The translations under genes were made by a program, and so were the position numbers. 64,000 nucleotides of DNA, taken from Limnomonas spitsbergensis. Taxonomy: Eukaryota > Chlorophyta > Chlorophyceae > Chlamydomonadales. Of this stretch, positions 19,283 to 33,449 are shown in pieces; the stretch's first letter is position 1, and each line of letters opens with the position of its first letter. The notes beneath the pieces are model-generated. The model was not told the DNA's origin, did no database searches, and saw only the letters and a program-made list of their open reading frames with translations. Where the stretch lies: NCBI GenBank assembly GCA_037349105.1, contig JAYJMM010000095.1, positions 2,418,001 through 2,482,000 of the forward strand, given 5' to 3'.

Positions 19283-22200
19283 CAGAACAGCTGTGGATCA
19301 GTGAGCTGCCTCCTCCCTCCCACCCTTCACCCTTACCCCAGAACAGCTGTGGATCAGTCAGCTGCATCCTCCCTCCTACCCCTCACCCTTACCCCAGAAC
19401 AGCTGTGGATCAGTAACCTGCCTCCTCCCTCCTACCCCTCACCCTTACCCCAGAACAGCTGTGGATCAGTAGCCTGCCTCCTCCCTCCCACCCTTCACCC
19501 TTACCCCAGAACAGCTGTGGACCAGTCAGCTGCCTCCTCCCTCCCACCCCTCACCCTTACCCCAGAACAGCTGTGGATCAGTAACCTGCCTCCTCCCTCC
19601 TACCCCTCACCCTTACCCCAGAACAGCTGTGGATCAGTCAGCTGCCTCCTCCCTCCTACCCCTCACCCTTACCCCAGAACAGCTGTGGATCAGTAGCATG
19701 CCTCCTCCCTCCCACCCAGAACAGCTGTGGACCAGTCAGCTGCCTCCTCCCTCCCAATCCTCACCCTTACCCCAGAACAGCTGTGGATAGTGAGCTGCCT
19801 CCTCCCTCCCACCCTCCACCCTTACCCCAGAACAGCTGTGGACCAGTCAGCTGCCTCCTCCCTCCCAATCCTCACCCTTACCCCAGAACAGCTGTGGATC
19901 AGTAACCTGCCTCCTCCCTCGTACCCCTCACCCTTACCCCAGAACAGCTGTGCACGAGTTAGCTGCCTCCTCCCTCCCACCCTTCACCCTAACCCCAGAA
20001 CAGCTGTGGATCAGTCAGCTGCCTCCTCCCTCCCACCCCTCACCCTTACTTCAGAACAGCCGTGGATCAGTCAGCTGCCTCCTCCCTCCCACCCTCCACC
20101 CTTACCCCAGAACAGCTGTGGATCAGTCAGCTGCCTCCTCCCTCCCAATCCTCACCCTTACCCCAGAACAGCTGTGGATCAGTGAGCTGCCTCCTCCCTC
20201 CCACCCTTACCATTACCCCAGAACAGCTGTGGATCAGTAACCTGCCTCCTCCCTCCTACCCCTCACCCTTACCCCAGAACAGCTGTGGACCAGTCAGCTG
20301 CCTCCTCCCTCCCAATCCTCACCCTTACCCCAGAACAGCTGTGGATCAGTGAGCTGCCTCCTCCCTCCCACCCTTCACCCTTACCCCAGAACAGCTGTGG
20401 ATCAGTCAGCTGCCTCCTCCCTCCCACCCTCCACCCTTACCCCAGAACAGCTGTGGACCAGTCAGCTGCCTCCTCCCTCCCAATCCTCACCCTTACCCCA
20501 TAACAGCTGTGGATCAGTAACCTGCCTCCTCCCTCGTACCCCTCACCCTTACCCCATAACAGCTGTGGATCAGTAGCCTGACTCCTCCCTCCCACCCTTC
20601 ACCCTTACCCCAGAACAGCTATGGACCAGTCAGCTGCCTCCTCCCTCCCAATCCACACCCTTACCCCAGAACAGCTGTGGATCAGTAGCCTGCCTCCTCC
20701 CTCCCACCCCTCACCCTTACCCCAGAACAGCTGTGGACCAGTCAGCTGCCTTCTCCCTCCCACCCTCCACCCTTACCCCAGAACAGCTGTGGACCAGTCA
20801 GCTGTCTCCTCCCTCCCAATCCTCACCCTTACCCCAGAACATCTGTGGACCAGTCAGCTGCCCCCTCCCTCCCACCCTTCACCCTTACCCCAGAACAGCT
20901 GTGGACCAGTCAGCTGCCTCCTCCCTCCCACCCTTCACCCTAACCCCAGAACAGCTGTGGACCAGTCAGCTGCCTCCTCCCTCCCAATCCTCACCCTTAC
21001 CCCAGAACAGCTGTGGATCAGTGAGCTGCCTCCTCCCTCCCACCCTTCACCCTTACCCCAGAACAGCTGTGGATCAGTCAGCTGCCTCCTCCCTCCCACC
21101 CTCCACCCTTACCCCAGAACAGCTGTGGACCAGTCAGCTGCCTCCTCCCTCCCAATCCTCACCCTTACCCCATAACAGCTGTGGATCAGTAACCTGCCTC
21201 CTCCCTCGTACCCCTCACCCTTACCCCATAACAGCTGTGGATCAGTAGCCTGACTCCTCCCTCCCACCCTTCACCCTTACCCCAGAACAGCTATGGACCA
21301 GTCAGCTGCCTCCTCCCTCCCAATCCACACCCTTACCCCAGAACAGCTGTGGATCAGTAGCCTGCCTCCTCCCTCCCACCCCTCACCCTTACCCCAGAAC
21401 AGCTGTGGACCAGTCAGCTGCCTTCTCCCTCCCACCCTCCACCCTTACCCCAGAACAGCTGTGGACCAGTCAGCTGTCTCCTCCCTCCCAATCCTCACCC
21501 TTACCCCAGAACATCTGTGGACCAGTCAGCTGCCCCCTCCCTCCCACCCTTCACCCTTACCCCAGAACAGCTGTGGACCAGTCAGCTGCCTCCTCCCTCC
21601 CACCCTTCACCCTAACCCCAGAACAGCTTTGGACCAGTCAGCTGCCTCCTCCCTCCCACCCTTCACCCTTACCCCAGAACAGCTGTGGATCAGTCAGCTG
21701 CCTCCTCCCTCCCACCCTTCACCCTTACCCCAGAACAGCTGTGGATCAGTCAGCTGCCTCCTCCCTCCCACCCTCCACCCTTACCCCAGAACAGCTGTGG
21801 ATCAGTCAGCTGCCTCCTCCCTCCCAATCCTCACCCTTACCCCAGAACAGCTGTGGATCAGTAGCCTGCCTCCTCCCTCCCACCCCTCACCCTTACCCCA
21901 GAACAGCTGTGGACCAGTCAGCTGCCTTCTCCCTCCCACCCTCCACCCTTACCCCAGAACAGCTGTGGACCAGTCAGCTGTCTCCTCCCTCCCAATCCTC
22001 ACCCTTACCCCAGAACATCTGTGGACCAGTCAGCTGCCTCCTCCCTCCCACCCTTACCATTACCCCAGAACAGCTGTGGATCAGTAACCTGCCTCCTCCC
22101 TCCTACCCCTCACCCTTACCCCAGAACAGCTGTGGACCAGTCAGCTGCCTCCTCCCTCCCAATCCTCACCCTTACCCCAGAACAGCTGTGGATCAGTGAG

Positions 22201-23645
22201 CTGCCTCCTCCCTCCCACCCTTCACCCTTACCCCAGAACAGCTGTGGATCAGTCAGCTGCCTCCTCCCTCCCACCCTCCACCCTTACCCCAGAACAGCTG
22301 TGGACCAGTCAGCTGCCTCCTCCCTCCCAATCCTCACCCTTACCCCATAACAGCTGTGGATCAGTAACCTGCCTCCTCCCTCGTACCCCTCACCCTTACC
22401 CCATAACAGCTGTGGATCAGTAGCCTGACTCCTCCCTCCCACCCTTCACCCTTACCCCAGAACAGCTATGGACCAGTCAGCTGCCTCCTCCCTCCCAATC
22501 CACACCCTTACCCCAGAACAGCTGTGGATCAGTAGCCTGCCTCCTCCCTCCCACCCCTCACCCTTACCCCAGAACAGCTGTGGACCAGTCAGCTGCCTTC
22601 TCCCTCCCACCCTCCACCCTTACCCCAGAACAGCTGTGGACCAGTCAGCTGTCTCCTCCCTCCCAATCCTCACCCTTACCCCAGAACATCTGTGGACCAG
22701 TCAGCTGCCCCCTCCCTCCCACCCTTCACCCTTACCCCAGAACAGCTGTGGACCAGTCAGCTGCCTCCTCCCTCCCACCCTTCACCCTAACCCCAGAACA
22801 GCTTTGGACCAGTCAGCTGCCTCCTCCCTCCCACCCTTCACCCTTACCCCAGAACAGCTGTGGATCAGTCAGCTGCCTCCTCCCTCCCACCCTTCACCCT
22901 TACCCCAGAACAGCTGTGGATCAGTCAGCTGCCTCCTCCCTCCCACCCTCCACCCTTACCCCAGAACAGCTGTGGATCAGTCAGCTGCCTCCTCCCTCCC
23001 ACCCTTCACCCTTACCCCAGAACAGCTATGGACCAGTCAGCTGCCTCCTCCCTCCCAATCCTCACCCTTACCCCAGAACAGCTGTGGATCAGTAGCCTGC
23101 CTCCTCCCTCCCACCCCTCACCCTTACCCCAGAACAGCTGTGGATCAGTCAGCTGCCTTCTCCCTCCCACCCTCCACCCTTACCCCAGAACAGCTGTGGA
23201 CCAGTCAGCTGTCTCCTCCCTCCCAATCCTCACCCTTACCCCAGAACATCTGTGGACCAGTCAGCTGCCCCCTCCCTCCCACCCGTCACCCTTACCCCAG
23301 AACAGCTGTGGACCAGTCAGCTGCCTCCTCCCTCCCACCCTTCACCCTAACCCCAGAACAGCTTTGGACCAGTCAGCTGCCTCCTCCCTCCCACCCTTCA
23401 CCCTTACCCCAGAACAGCTGTGGATCAGTCAGCTGCCTCCTCCCTCCCACCCTTCACCCTAACCCCAGAACAGCTGTGGACCAGTCAGCTGCCTCCTCCC
23501 TCCTACCCCCCACCCTTACCCCAGAACAGCTGTGGATCAGTCAGCTGCCTTCTCCCTCCCACCCTTCACCCTTACCCCAGAACAGCTGTGGACCTGTCAG
23601 CTGCCTCCTCCCTCCCAATCCTCACCCTTACCCCAGAACAGCTGT
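19283..23645 (+). repeat. Satellite block 3
   Basis: 4,363 bp, 20 monomers longer than block 2. The extra monomers lie near its right end, around the seam where the 15,153-bp duplication starts (about 23,278). Confidence 0.9.
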
Positions 23646-24662
23646 AGACACGTCCCCTCTCCCCCCATCACCTGTCCCAGCCCATGGCCAGACACATCCC
23701 CTCTCCCCCCACCGCCTGCACCAGCTCATGGCCAGACACATCCCCTCTTCCCCCACCACCTGTCCCAGCCAGAACAGGTATGGATCAGTCAGCTGCATCC
23801 TCCCTCCCAACCCTCACCCTTACCCTCCTCACCTCTGCACCTGCCAGCCCAGGGCCATTTACATTTTTGGCATTTTGGTCAGCTGCCTCATATCCTTTCA
23901 CTCCACATCTGGCCAGCTCTCCACCTACTTACTGTACCTTTCTTCCCTATTTTCAGAAGATCAACCAACATCCCAAGTCTCCAACCAAGAGGCCTATCAT
24001 CTTGCAAGCTCAAGTCCACGTTCCCGCCAGTAAGCACCAAATAAATGCACCAAATAAATGCACATCAATGCCCTGCCCCCATCACCTGTCCCAGCTCATG
24101 GCCAGACACATCCCCTCTCCCCCCATCACCTGTCCCAGCTCATGGCCAGACACATCCCCTCTCCCCCCATCACCTGTCCCAGTTCATGGCCAGACACATC
24201 GCCTTTCTCCACACCACCTTGCATCCGTCACTTTGTAGCTTTCGTATATTGTGTCTTGCACACTTTAATCAAAGCACCCATACCAAAGATAAAATCTGTA
24301 GGAGTAGGAGTTGTGAGTCAACCTGGGCATTGCTTGCTGTACCTGCCTTGTACCATCCATGTATTAAGATGTACATGAGGCCCACATGGCAGTACAGTAT
24401 CCTTAGAAAATTCGCAAACCCTGCATTGCCTGAACCCTCCAGCTTTCCTTTCAATTCCTAGGTCCTGAGCCATCCAGCCTTTCCACCAACCATGTATCCT
24501 GAGTCCTCCAGCCTTGCACTCAACCCCTAGGTCCTAAACCCTCCAGCCTTGCACTCAACCCCTGGGTCCTAAACCCTCCAGCCCACTGGGCAGGACAACT
24601 CGTAAGAATATTCTGGAACCCTGCCCCCTCGTGTGCTAGGCTGCACATCCTACCCCTTATCT
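23646..24662 (+). repeat. 1,017-bp cassette, copy 3 (haplotype A)
   Basis: Offset 5,380 bp from copy 2. It carries a private C in CAGCTGCCTCATATCC (CAGCTGCTTCATATCC in most copies), which its 15,153-bp duplicate (copy 6) lacks. Confidence 0.95.
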
Positions 24663-27600
24663 CAGAACAGCTGTGGATCAGTGAGCTGCCTCCTCCCTCC
24701 CACCCTTCACCCTTACCCCAGAACAGCTGTGGATCAGTCAGCTGCATCCTCCCTCCTACCCCTCACCCTTACCCCAGAACAGCTGTGGATCAGTAACCTG
24801 CCTCCTCCCTCCTACCCCTCACCCTTACCCCAGAACAGCTGTGGATCAGTAGCCTGCCTCCTCCCTCCCACCCTTCACCCTTACCCCAGAACAGCTGTGG
24901 ACCAGTCAGCTGCCTCCTCCCTCCCACCCCTCACCCTTACCCCAGAACAGCTGTGGATCAGTAACCTGCCTCCTCCCTCCTACCCCTCACCCTTACCCCA
25001 GAACAGCTGTGGATCAGTCAGCTGCCTCCTCCCTCCTACCCCTCACCCTTACCCCAGAACAGCTGTGGATCAGTAGCATGCCTCCTCCCTCCCACCCAGA
25101 ACAGCTGTGGACCAGTCAGCTGCCTCCTCCCTCCCAATCCTCACCCTTACCCCAGAACAGCTGTGGATAGTGAGCTGCCTCCTCCCTCCCACCCTCCACC
25201 CTTACCCCAGAACAGCTGTGGACCAGTCAGCTGCCTCCTCCCTCCCAATCCTCACCCTTACCCCAGAACAGCTGTGGATCAGTAACCTGCCTCCTCCCTC
25301 GTACCCCTCACCCTTACCCCAGAACAGCTGTGCACGAGTTAGCTGCCTCCTCCCTCCCACCCTTCACCCTAACCCCAGAACAGCTGTGGATCAGTCAGCT
25401 GCCTCCTCCCTCCCACCCCTCACCCTTACTTCAGAACAGCCGTGGATCAGTCAGCTGCCTCCTCCCTCCCACCCTCCACCCTTACCCCAGAACAGCTGTG
25501 GATCAGTCAGCTGCCTCCTCCCTCCCAATCCTCACCCTTACCCCAGAACAGCTGTGGATCAGTGAGCTGCCTCCTCCCTCCCACCCTTACCATTACCCCA
25601 GAACAGCTGTGGATCAGTAACCTGCCTCCTCCCTCCTACCCCTCACCCTTACCCCAGAACAGCTGTGGACCAGTCAGCTGCCTCCTCCCTCCCAATCCTC
25701 ACCCTTACCCCAGAACAGCTGTGGATCAGTGAGCTGCCTCCTCCCTCCCACCCTTCACCCTTACCCCAGAACAGCTGTGGATCAGTCAGCTGCCTCCTCC
25801 CTCCCACCCTCCACCCTTACCCCAGAACAGCTGTGGACCAGTCAGCTGCCTCCTCCCTCCCAATCCTCACCCTTACCCCATAACAGATGTGGATCAGTAA
25901 CCTGCCTCCTCCCTCGTACCCCTCACCCTTACCCCATAACAGCTGTGGATCAGTAGCCTGACTCCTCCCTCCCACCCTTCACCCTTACCCCAGAACAGCT
26001 ATGGACCAGTCAGCTGCCTCCTCCCTCCCAATCCACACCCTTACCCCAGAACAGCTGTGGATCAGTAGCCTGCCTCCTCCCTCCCACCCCTCACCCTTAC
26101 CCCAGAACAGCTGTGGACCAGTCAGCTGCCTTCTCCCTCCCACCCTCCACCCTTACCCCAGAACAGCTGTGGACCAGTCAGCTGTCTCCTCCCTCCTACC
26201 CCTCACCCTTACCCCAGAACATCTGTGGACCAGTCAGCTGCCCCCTCCCTCCCACCCTTCACCCTTACCCCAGAACAGCTGTGGACCAGTCAGCTGCCTC
26301 CTCCCTCCCACCCTTCACCCTAACCCCAGAACAGCTGTGGACCAGTCAGCTGCCTCCTCCCTCCCAATCCTCACCCTTACCCCAGAACAGCTGTGGATCA
26401 GTGAGCTGCCTCCTCCCTCCCACCCTTCACCCTTACCCCAGAACAGCTGTGGATCAGTCAGCTGCCTCCTCCCTCCCACCCTCCACCCTTACCCCAGAAC
26501 AGCTGTGGACCAGTCAGCTGCCTCCTCCCTCCCAATCCTCACCCTTACCCCATAACAGCTGTGGATCAGTAACCTGCCTCCTCCCTCGTACCCCTCACCC
26601 TTACCCCATAACAGCTGTGGATCAGTAGCCTGACTCCTCCCTCCCACCCTTCACCCTTACCCCAGAACAGCTATGGACCAGTCAGCTGCCTCCTCCCTCC
26701 CAATCCACACCCTTACCCCAGAACAGCTGTGGATCAGTAGCCTGCCTCCTCCCTCCCACCCCTCACCCTTACCCCAGAACAGCTGTGGACCAGTCAGCTG
26801 CCTTCTCCCTCCCACCCTCCACCCTTACCCCAGAACAGCTGTGGACCAGTCAGCTGTCTCCTCCCTCCCAATCCTCACCCTTACCCCAGAACATCTGTGG
26901 ACCAGTCAGCTGCCCCCTCCCTCCCACCCTTCACCCTTACCCCAGAACAGCTGTGGACCAGTCAGCTGCCTCCTCCCTCCCACCCTTCACCCTAACCCCA
27001 GAACAGCTTTGGACCAGTCAGCTGCCTCCTCCCTCCCACCCTTCACCCTTACCCCAGAACAGCTGTGGATCAGTCAGCTGCCTCCTCCCTCCCACCCTTC
27101 ACCCTTACCCCAGAACAGCTGTGGATCAGTCAGCTGCCTCCTCCCTCCCACCCTCCACCCTTACCCCAGAACAGCTGTGGATCAGTCAGCTGCCTCCTCC
27201 CTCCCAATCCTCACCCTTACCCCAGAACAGCTGTGGATCAGTAGCCTGCCTCCTCCCTCCCACCCCTCACCCTTACCCCAGAACAGCTGTGGACCAGTCA
27301 GCTGCCTTCTCCCTCCCACCCTCCACCCTTACCCCAGAACAGCGGTGGACCAGTCAGCTGTCTCCTCCCTCCCAATCCTCACCCTTACCCCAGAACATCT
27401 GTGGACCAGTCAGCTGCCTCCTCCCTCCCACCCTTACCATTACCCCAGAACAGCTGTGGATCAGTAACCTGCCTCCTCCCTCCTACCCCTCACCCTTACC
27501 CCAGAACAGCTGTGGACCAGTCAGCTGCCTCCTCCCTCCCAATCCTCACCCTTACCCCAGAACAGCTGTGGATCAGTGAGCTGCCTCCTCCCTCCCACCC

Positions 27601-28577
27601 TTCACCCTTACCCCAGAACAGCTGTGGATCAGTCAGCTGCCTCCTCCCTCCCACCCTCCACCCTTACCCCAGAACAGCTGTGGACCAGTCAGCTGCCTCC
27701 TCCCTCCCAATCCTCACCCTTACCCCATAACAGCTGTGGATCAGTAACCTGCCTCCTCCCTCGTACCCCTCACCCTTACCCCATAACAGCTGTGGATCAG
27801 TAGCCTGACTCCTCCCTCCCACCCTTCACCCTTACCCCAGAACAGCTATGGACCAGTCAGATGCCTCCTCCCTCCCAATCCACACCCTTACCCCAGAACA
27901 GCTGTGGATCAGTAGCCTGCCTCCTCCCTCCCACCCCTCACCCTTACCCCAGAACAGCTGTGGACCAGTCAGCTGCCTTCTCCCTCCCACCCTCCACCCT
28001 TACCCCAGAACAGCTGTGGACCAGTCAGCTGTCTCCTCCCTCCCAATCCTCACCCTTACCCCAGAACATCTGTGGACCAGTCAGCTGCCCCCTCCCTCCC
28101 ACCCTTCACCCTTACCCCAGAACAGCTGTGGACCAGTCAGCTGCCTCCTCCCTCCCACCCTTCACCCTAACCCCAGAACAGCTTTGGACCAGTCAGCTGC
28201 CTCCTCCCTCCCACCCTTCACCCTTACCCCAGAACAGCTGTGGATCAGTCAGCTGCCTCCTCCCTCCCACCCTTCACCCTTACCCCAGAACAGCTGTGGA
28301 TCAGTCAGCTGCCTCCTCCCTCCCACCCTCCACCCTTACCCCAGAACAGCTGTGGATCAGTCAGCTGCCTCCTCCCTCCCAATCCTCACCCTTACCCCAG
28401 AACAGCTGTGGATCAGTAACCTGCCTCCTCCCTCCTACCCCCCACCCTTACCCCAGAACAGCTGTGGATCAGTCAGCTGCCTTCTCCCTCCCACCCTTCA
28501 CCCTTACCCCAGAACAGCTGTGGACCTGTCAGCTGCCTCCTCCCTCCCAATCCTCACCCTTACCCCAGAACAGCTGT
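24663..28577 (+). repeat. Satellite block 4
   Basis: 3,915 bp. Carries a CCCCATAACAGATGTGG variant (near 25,880) and AACAGCGGTGG (near 27,341), both inherited by block 7. Homologous to block 3 at the 5,380-bp offset as far as about 28,378. Confidence 0.9.
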
Positions 28578-29594
28578 AGACACGTCCCCTCTCCCCCCAT
28601 CACCTGTCCCAGCCCATGGCCAGACACATCCCCTCTCCCCCCACCACCTGCACCAGCTCATGGCCAGACACATCCCCTCTTCCCCCACCACCTGTCCCAG
28701 CCAGAACAGGTATGGATCAGTCAGCTGCATCCTCCCTCCCAACCCTCACCCTTACCCTCCTCACCTCTGCACCTACCAGCCCAGGGCCATTTACATTTTT
28801 GGCATTTTGGTCAGCTGCTTCATATTCTTTCACTCCACATCTGGCCAGCTCTCCACCTACTTACTGTACCTTTCTTCCCTATTTTCAGAAGATCAACCAA
28901 CATCCCAAGTCTCCAACCAAGAGGCCTATCATCTTGCAAGCTCAAGTCCACGTTCCCGCCAGTAAGCACCAAATAAATGCACCAAATAAATGCACATCAA
29001 TGCCCTGCCCCCATCACCTGTCCCAGCTCATGGCCAGACACATCCCCTCTCCCCCCATCACCTGTCCCAGCTCATGGCCAGACACATCCCCTCTCCCCCC
29101 AACACCTGTCCCAGTTCATGGCCAGACACATCGCCTTTCTCCACACCACCTTGCATCCGTCACTTTGTAGCTTTCGTATATTGTGTCTTGCACACGTTAA
29201 TCAAAGCACCCATACCAAAGATAAAATCTGTAGGAGTAGGAGTTGTGAGTCAACCTGGGCATTGCTTGCTGTACCTGCCTTGTACCATCCATGTATTAAG
29301 ATGTACATGAGGCCCACATGGCAGTACAGTATCCTTAGAAAATTCGCAAACCCTGCATTGCCTGAACCCTCCAGCTTTCCTTTCAATTCCTAGGTCCTGA
29401 GCCATCCAGCCTTTCCACCAACCATGTATCCTGAGTCCTCCAGCCTTGCACTCAACCCCTAGGTCCTAAACCCTCCAGCCTTGCACACAACCCCTGGGTC
29501 CTAAACCCTCCAGCCCACTGGGCAGGACAACTCGTAAGAATATTCTGGAACCCTGCCCCCTCGTGTGCTAGGCTGCACATCCTACCCCTTATCT
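28578..29594 (+). repeat. 1,017-bp cassette, copy 4 (haplotype B)
   Basis: First haplotype B copy: CACCACCTGCACC, CACCTACCAG, CCCCAACACCTG and CACACGTTAATC replace the A forms. Private to copies 4 and 7: CTTCATATTCTTTC and TTGCACACAACCCC. Confidence 0.95.
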
Positions 29595-32432
29595 CAGAAC
29601 AGCTGTGGATCAGTGAGCTGCCTCCTCCCTCCCACCCTTCACCCTTACCCCAGAACAGCTGTGGATCAGTCAGCTGCATCCTCCCTCCTACCCCTCACCC
29701 TTACCCCATAACAGCTGTGGATCAGTAACCTGCCTCCTCCCTCCTACCCCTCACCCTTACCCCAGAACAGCTGTGGATCAGTAGCCTGCCTCCTCCCTCC
29801 CACCCTTCACCCTTACCCCAGAACAGCTGTGGACCAGTCAGCTGCCTCCTCCCTCCCACCCTTCACCCTTACCCCAGAACAGCTGTGGACCAGTCAGTTG
29901 CCTCCTCCCTCCCACCCCTCACCCTTACCCCAGAACAGCTGTGGATCAGTAACCTGCCTCCTCCCTCCTACCCCTCACCCTTACCCCAGAACAGCTGTGG
30001 ATCAGTCAGCTGCCTCCTCCCTCCTACCCCTCACCCTTACCCCAGAACAGGTGTGGCTCAGTAGCATGCCTCCTCCCTCCCACCCAGAACAGCTGTGGAC
30101 CAGTCAGCTGCCTCCTCCCTCCCAATCCTCACCCTTACCCCAGAACAGCTGTGGATAGTGAGCTGCCTCCTCCCTCCCACCCTCCACCCTTACCCCAGAA
30201 CAGCTGTGGACCAGTCAGCTGCCTCCTCCCTCCCACCCTTCACCCTAACCCCAGAACAGCTGTGGACCAGTCAGCTGCCTCCTCCCTCCCACCCCTCACC
30301 CTTACTTCAGAACAGCCGTGGATCAGTCAGCTGCCTCCTCCCTCCCACCCTCCACCCTTACCCCAGAACAGCTGTGGATCAGTCAGCTGCCTCCTCCCTC
30401 CCAATCCTCACCCTTACCCCAGAACAGCTGTGGATCAGTGAGCCGCCTCCTCCCTCCCACCCTTACCATTACCCCAGAACAGCTGTGGATCAGTAACCTG
30501 CCTCCTCCCTCCTACCCCTCACCCTTACCCCAGAACAGCTGTGGACCAGTCAGCTGCCTCCTCCCTCCTCCCCCTCACCCTTACCCCAGAACAGCTGTGG
30601 ATCAGTAGCCTGCCTCCTCCCTCCCACCCAGAACAGCTGTGGACCAGTCAGCTGCCTCCTCCCTCCCAATCCTCACCCTTACCCCAGAACAGCTGTGGAT
30701 CAGTGAGCTGCCTCCTCCCTCCCACCCCTCACCCTTACCCCAGAACAGCTGTGGATCAGTCAGCTGCCTCCTCCCTCCCACCCTCCACCCTTACCCCAGA
30801 ACAGCTGTGGACCAGTCAGCTGCCTCCTCCCTCCCAATCCTCACCCTTACCCCATAACAGCTGTGGATCAGTAACCTGCCTCCTCCCTCGTACCCCTCAC
30901 CCTTACCCCATAACAGCTGTGGATCAGTAGCCTGACTCCTCCCTCCCACCCTTCACCCTTACCCCAGAACAGCTATGGACCAGTCAGCTGCCTCCTCCCT
31001 CCCAATCCTCACCCTTACCCCAGAACAGCTGTGGATCAGTAGCCTGCCTCCTCCCTCCCAACCCTTACCCTTACCCCAGAACAGCTGTGGATCAGTCAGC
31101 TGTCTCCTCCCTCCCAATCCTCACCCTTACCCCAGAACATCTGTGGACCAGTCAGCTGCCTCCTCCCTCCTACCCCTCACCCTTACCCCAGAACAGCTGT
31201 GGATCAGTCAGCTGCCTCCTCCCTCCCACCCCTCACCCTTACCCCAGAACAGCTGTGGATCAGTCAGCTGCCTCCTCCCTCCGACCCTCCACCCTTACCC
31301 CAGAACAGATGTGGACTAGTCAGCTGCCTCCTCCCTCCCAATCCCCACCCTTACCCCAGAACAGCTGTGGATCAGTGAGCTGCCTCCTCCCTCCCACCCT
31401 TCACCCTTACCCCAGAACATCTGTGGACCAGTAACTTGCCTCCTCCCTCCCACCCTTCACCCTTACCCCAGAACAGCTGTGCACGAGTCAGCTGCCTCCT
31501 CCCTCCCACCCTTCACCCTTACCCCAGAACAGCTGTGGATCAATCAGCTGCATCCTCCCTCCCACCCCTCACCCTCACCCCAGAACAGCTGTGGATCAGT
31601 CAGCTGCCTCCTCCCTCCTACCCCTCACCCTTACCCCAGAACAGCTGTGGATCAGTAACTTGCCTCCTCCCTCCCACCCTTCACCCTTACCCCAGAACAG
31701 CTGTGCACCAGTCAGCTGCCTCCTCCCTCCCACCCTTCACCCTAACCCCAGAACAGCTGTGGATCAGTCAGCTGCCTCCTCCCTCCCACCCCTCACCCTT
31801 ACCCCAGAACAGCTGTGGATCAGTCAGCTGCCTCCTCCCTCCCACCCTCCACCCTTACCCCAGAACAGCTGTGGACCAGTCAGCTGCCTCCTCCCTCCCA
31901 ATCCCCACCCTTACCCCAGAACAGCTGTGGATCAGTGAGCTGCCTCCTCCCTCCCACCCTTCACCCTTACCCCAGAACAGCTGTGGACCAGTCAGCTGCC
32001 TCCTCCCTCCCACCCTTCACCCTAACCCCAGAACAGCTTTGGACCAGTCAGCTGCCTCCTCCCTCCCACCCTTCACCCTTACCCCAGAACAGCTGTGGAT
32101 CAGTCAGCTGCCTCCTCCCTCCCACCCTTCACCCTTACCCCAGAACAGCTGTGGATCAGTCAGCTGCCTCCTCCCTCCCACCCTCCACCCTTACCCCAGA
32201 ACAGCTGTGGATCAGTCAGCTGCCTCCTCCCTCCCAATCCTCACCCTTACCCCAGAACAGCTGTGGATCAGTAACCTGCCTCCTCCCTCCTACCCCCCAC
32301 CCTTACCCCAGAACAGCTGTGGATCAGTCAGCTGCCTTCTCCCTCCCACCCTTCACCCTTACCCCAGAACAGCTGTGGACCTGTCAGCTGCCTCCTCCCT
32401 CCCAATCCTCACCCTTACCCCAGAACAGCTGT
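29595..32432 (+). repeat. Satellite block 5
   Basis: 2,838 bp, the shortest block together with block 8. Contains AACAGGTGTGGCTCAG (near 30,045), GTGAGCCGCC (near 30,438) and CCTCCCCCTCACCC (near 30,568) variants that mark blocks following haplotype B cassettes. Confidence 0.9.
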
Positions 32433-33449
32433 AGACACGTCCCCTCTCCCCCCATCACCTGTCCCAGCCCATGGCCAGACACATCCCCTCTCCCCCCACC
32501 ACCTGCACCAGCTCATGGCCAGACACATCCCCTCTTCCCCCACCACCTGTCCCAGCCAGAACAGGTATGGATCAGTCAGCTGCATCCTCCCTCCCAACCC
32601 TCACCCTTACCCTCCTCACCTCTGCACCTACCAGCCCAGGGCCATTTACATTTTTGGCATTTTGGTCAGCTGCTTCATATCCTTTCACTCCACATCTGGC
32701 CAGCTCTCCACCTACTTACTGTACCTTTCTTCCCTATTTTCAGAAGATCAACCAACATCCCAAGTCTCCAACCAAGAGGCCTATCATCTTGCAAGCTCAA
32801 GTCCACGTTCCCGCCAGTAAGCACCAAATAAATGCACCAAATAAATGCACATCAATGCCCTGCCCCCATCACCTGTCCCAGCTCATGGCCAGACACATCC
32901 CCTCTCCCCCCATCACCTGTCCCAGCTCATGGCCAGACACATCCCCTCTCCCCCCAACACCTGTCCCAGTTCATGGCCAGACACATCGCCTTTCTCCACA
33001 CCACCTTGCATCCGTCACTTTGTAGCTTTCGTATATTGTGTCTTGCACACGTTAATCAAAGCACCCATACCAAAGATAAAATCTGTAGGAGTAGGAGTTG
33101 TGAGTCAACCTGGGCATTGCTTGCTGTACCTGCCTTGTACCATCCATGTATTAAGATGTACATGAGGCCCACATGGCAGTACAGTATCCTTAGAAAATTC
33201 GCAAACCCTGCATTGCCTGAACCCTCCAGCTTTCCTTTCAATTCCTAGGTCCTGAGCCATCCAGCCTTTCCACCAACCATGTATCCTGAGTCCTCCAGCC
33301 TTGCACTCAACCCCTAGGTCCTAAACCCTCCAGCCTTGCACTCAACCCCTGGGTCCTAAACCCTCCAGCCCACTGGGCAGGACAACTCGTAAGAATATTC
33401 TGGAACCCTGCCCCCTCGTGTGCTAGGCTGCACATCCTACCCCTTATCT
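32433..33449 (+). repeat. 1,017-bp cassette, copy 5 (haplotype B)
   Basis: Offset 3,855 bp from copy 4. Haplotype B without the two bases private to copies 4 and 7. Confidence 0.95.

Larger units (their letters stand above)
13682..22201 (+). repeat. Tandem segmental duplication, 4,260 bp x 2
   Basis: Copy 1 is about 13,682-17,941 and copy 2 about 17,942-22,201, head to tail and directly adjacent. Each contains one cassette. The few differences include position 13,758 versus 18,018 (CCCCTCA versus CCCTTCA) and 14,757 versus 19,017. The exact breakpoint cannot be placed inside a monomer. Copy 2 and what follows it (about 17,942-22,998) also match 23,322-28,378 at an offset of 5,380 bp. Confidence 0.9.
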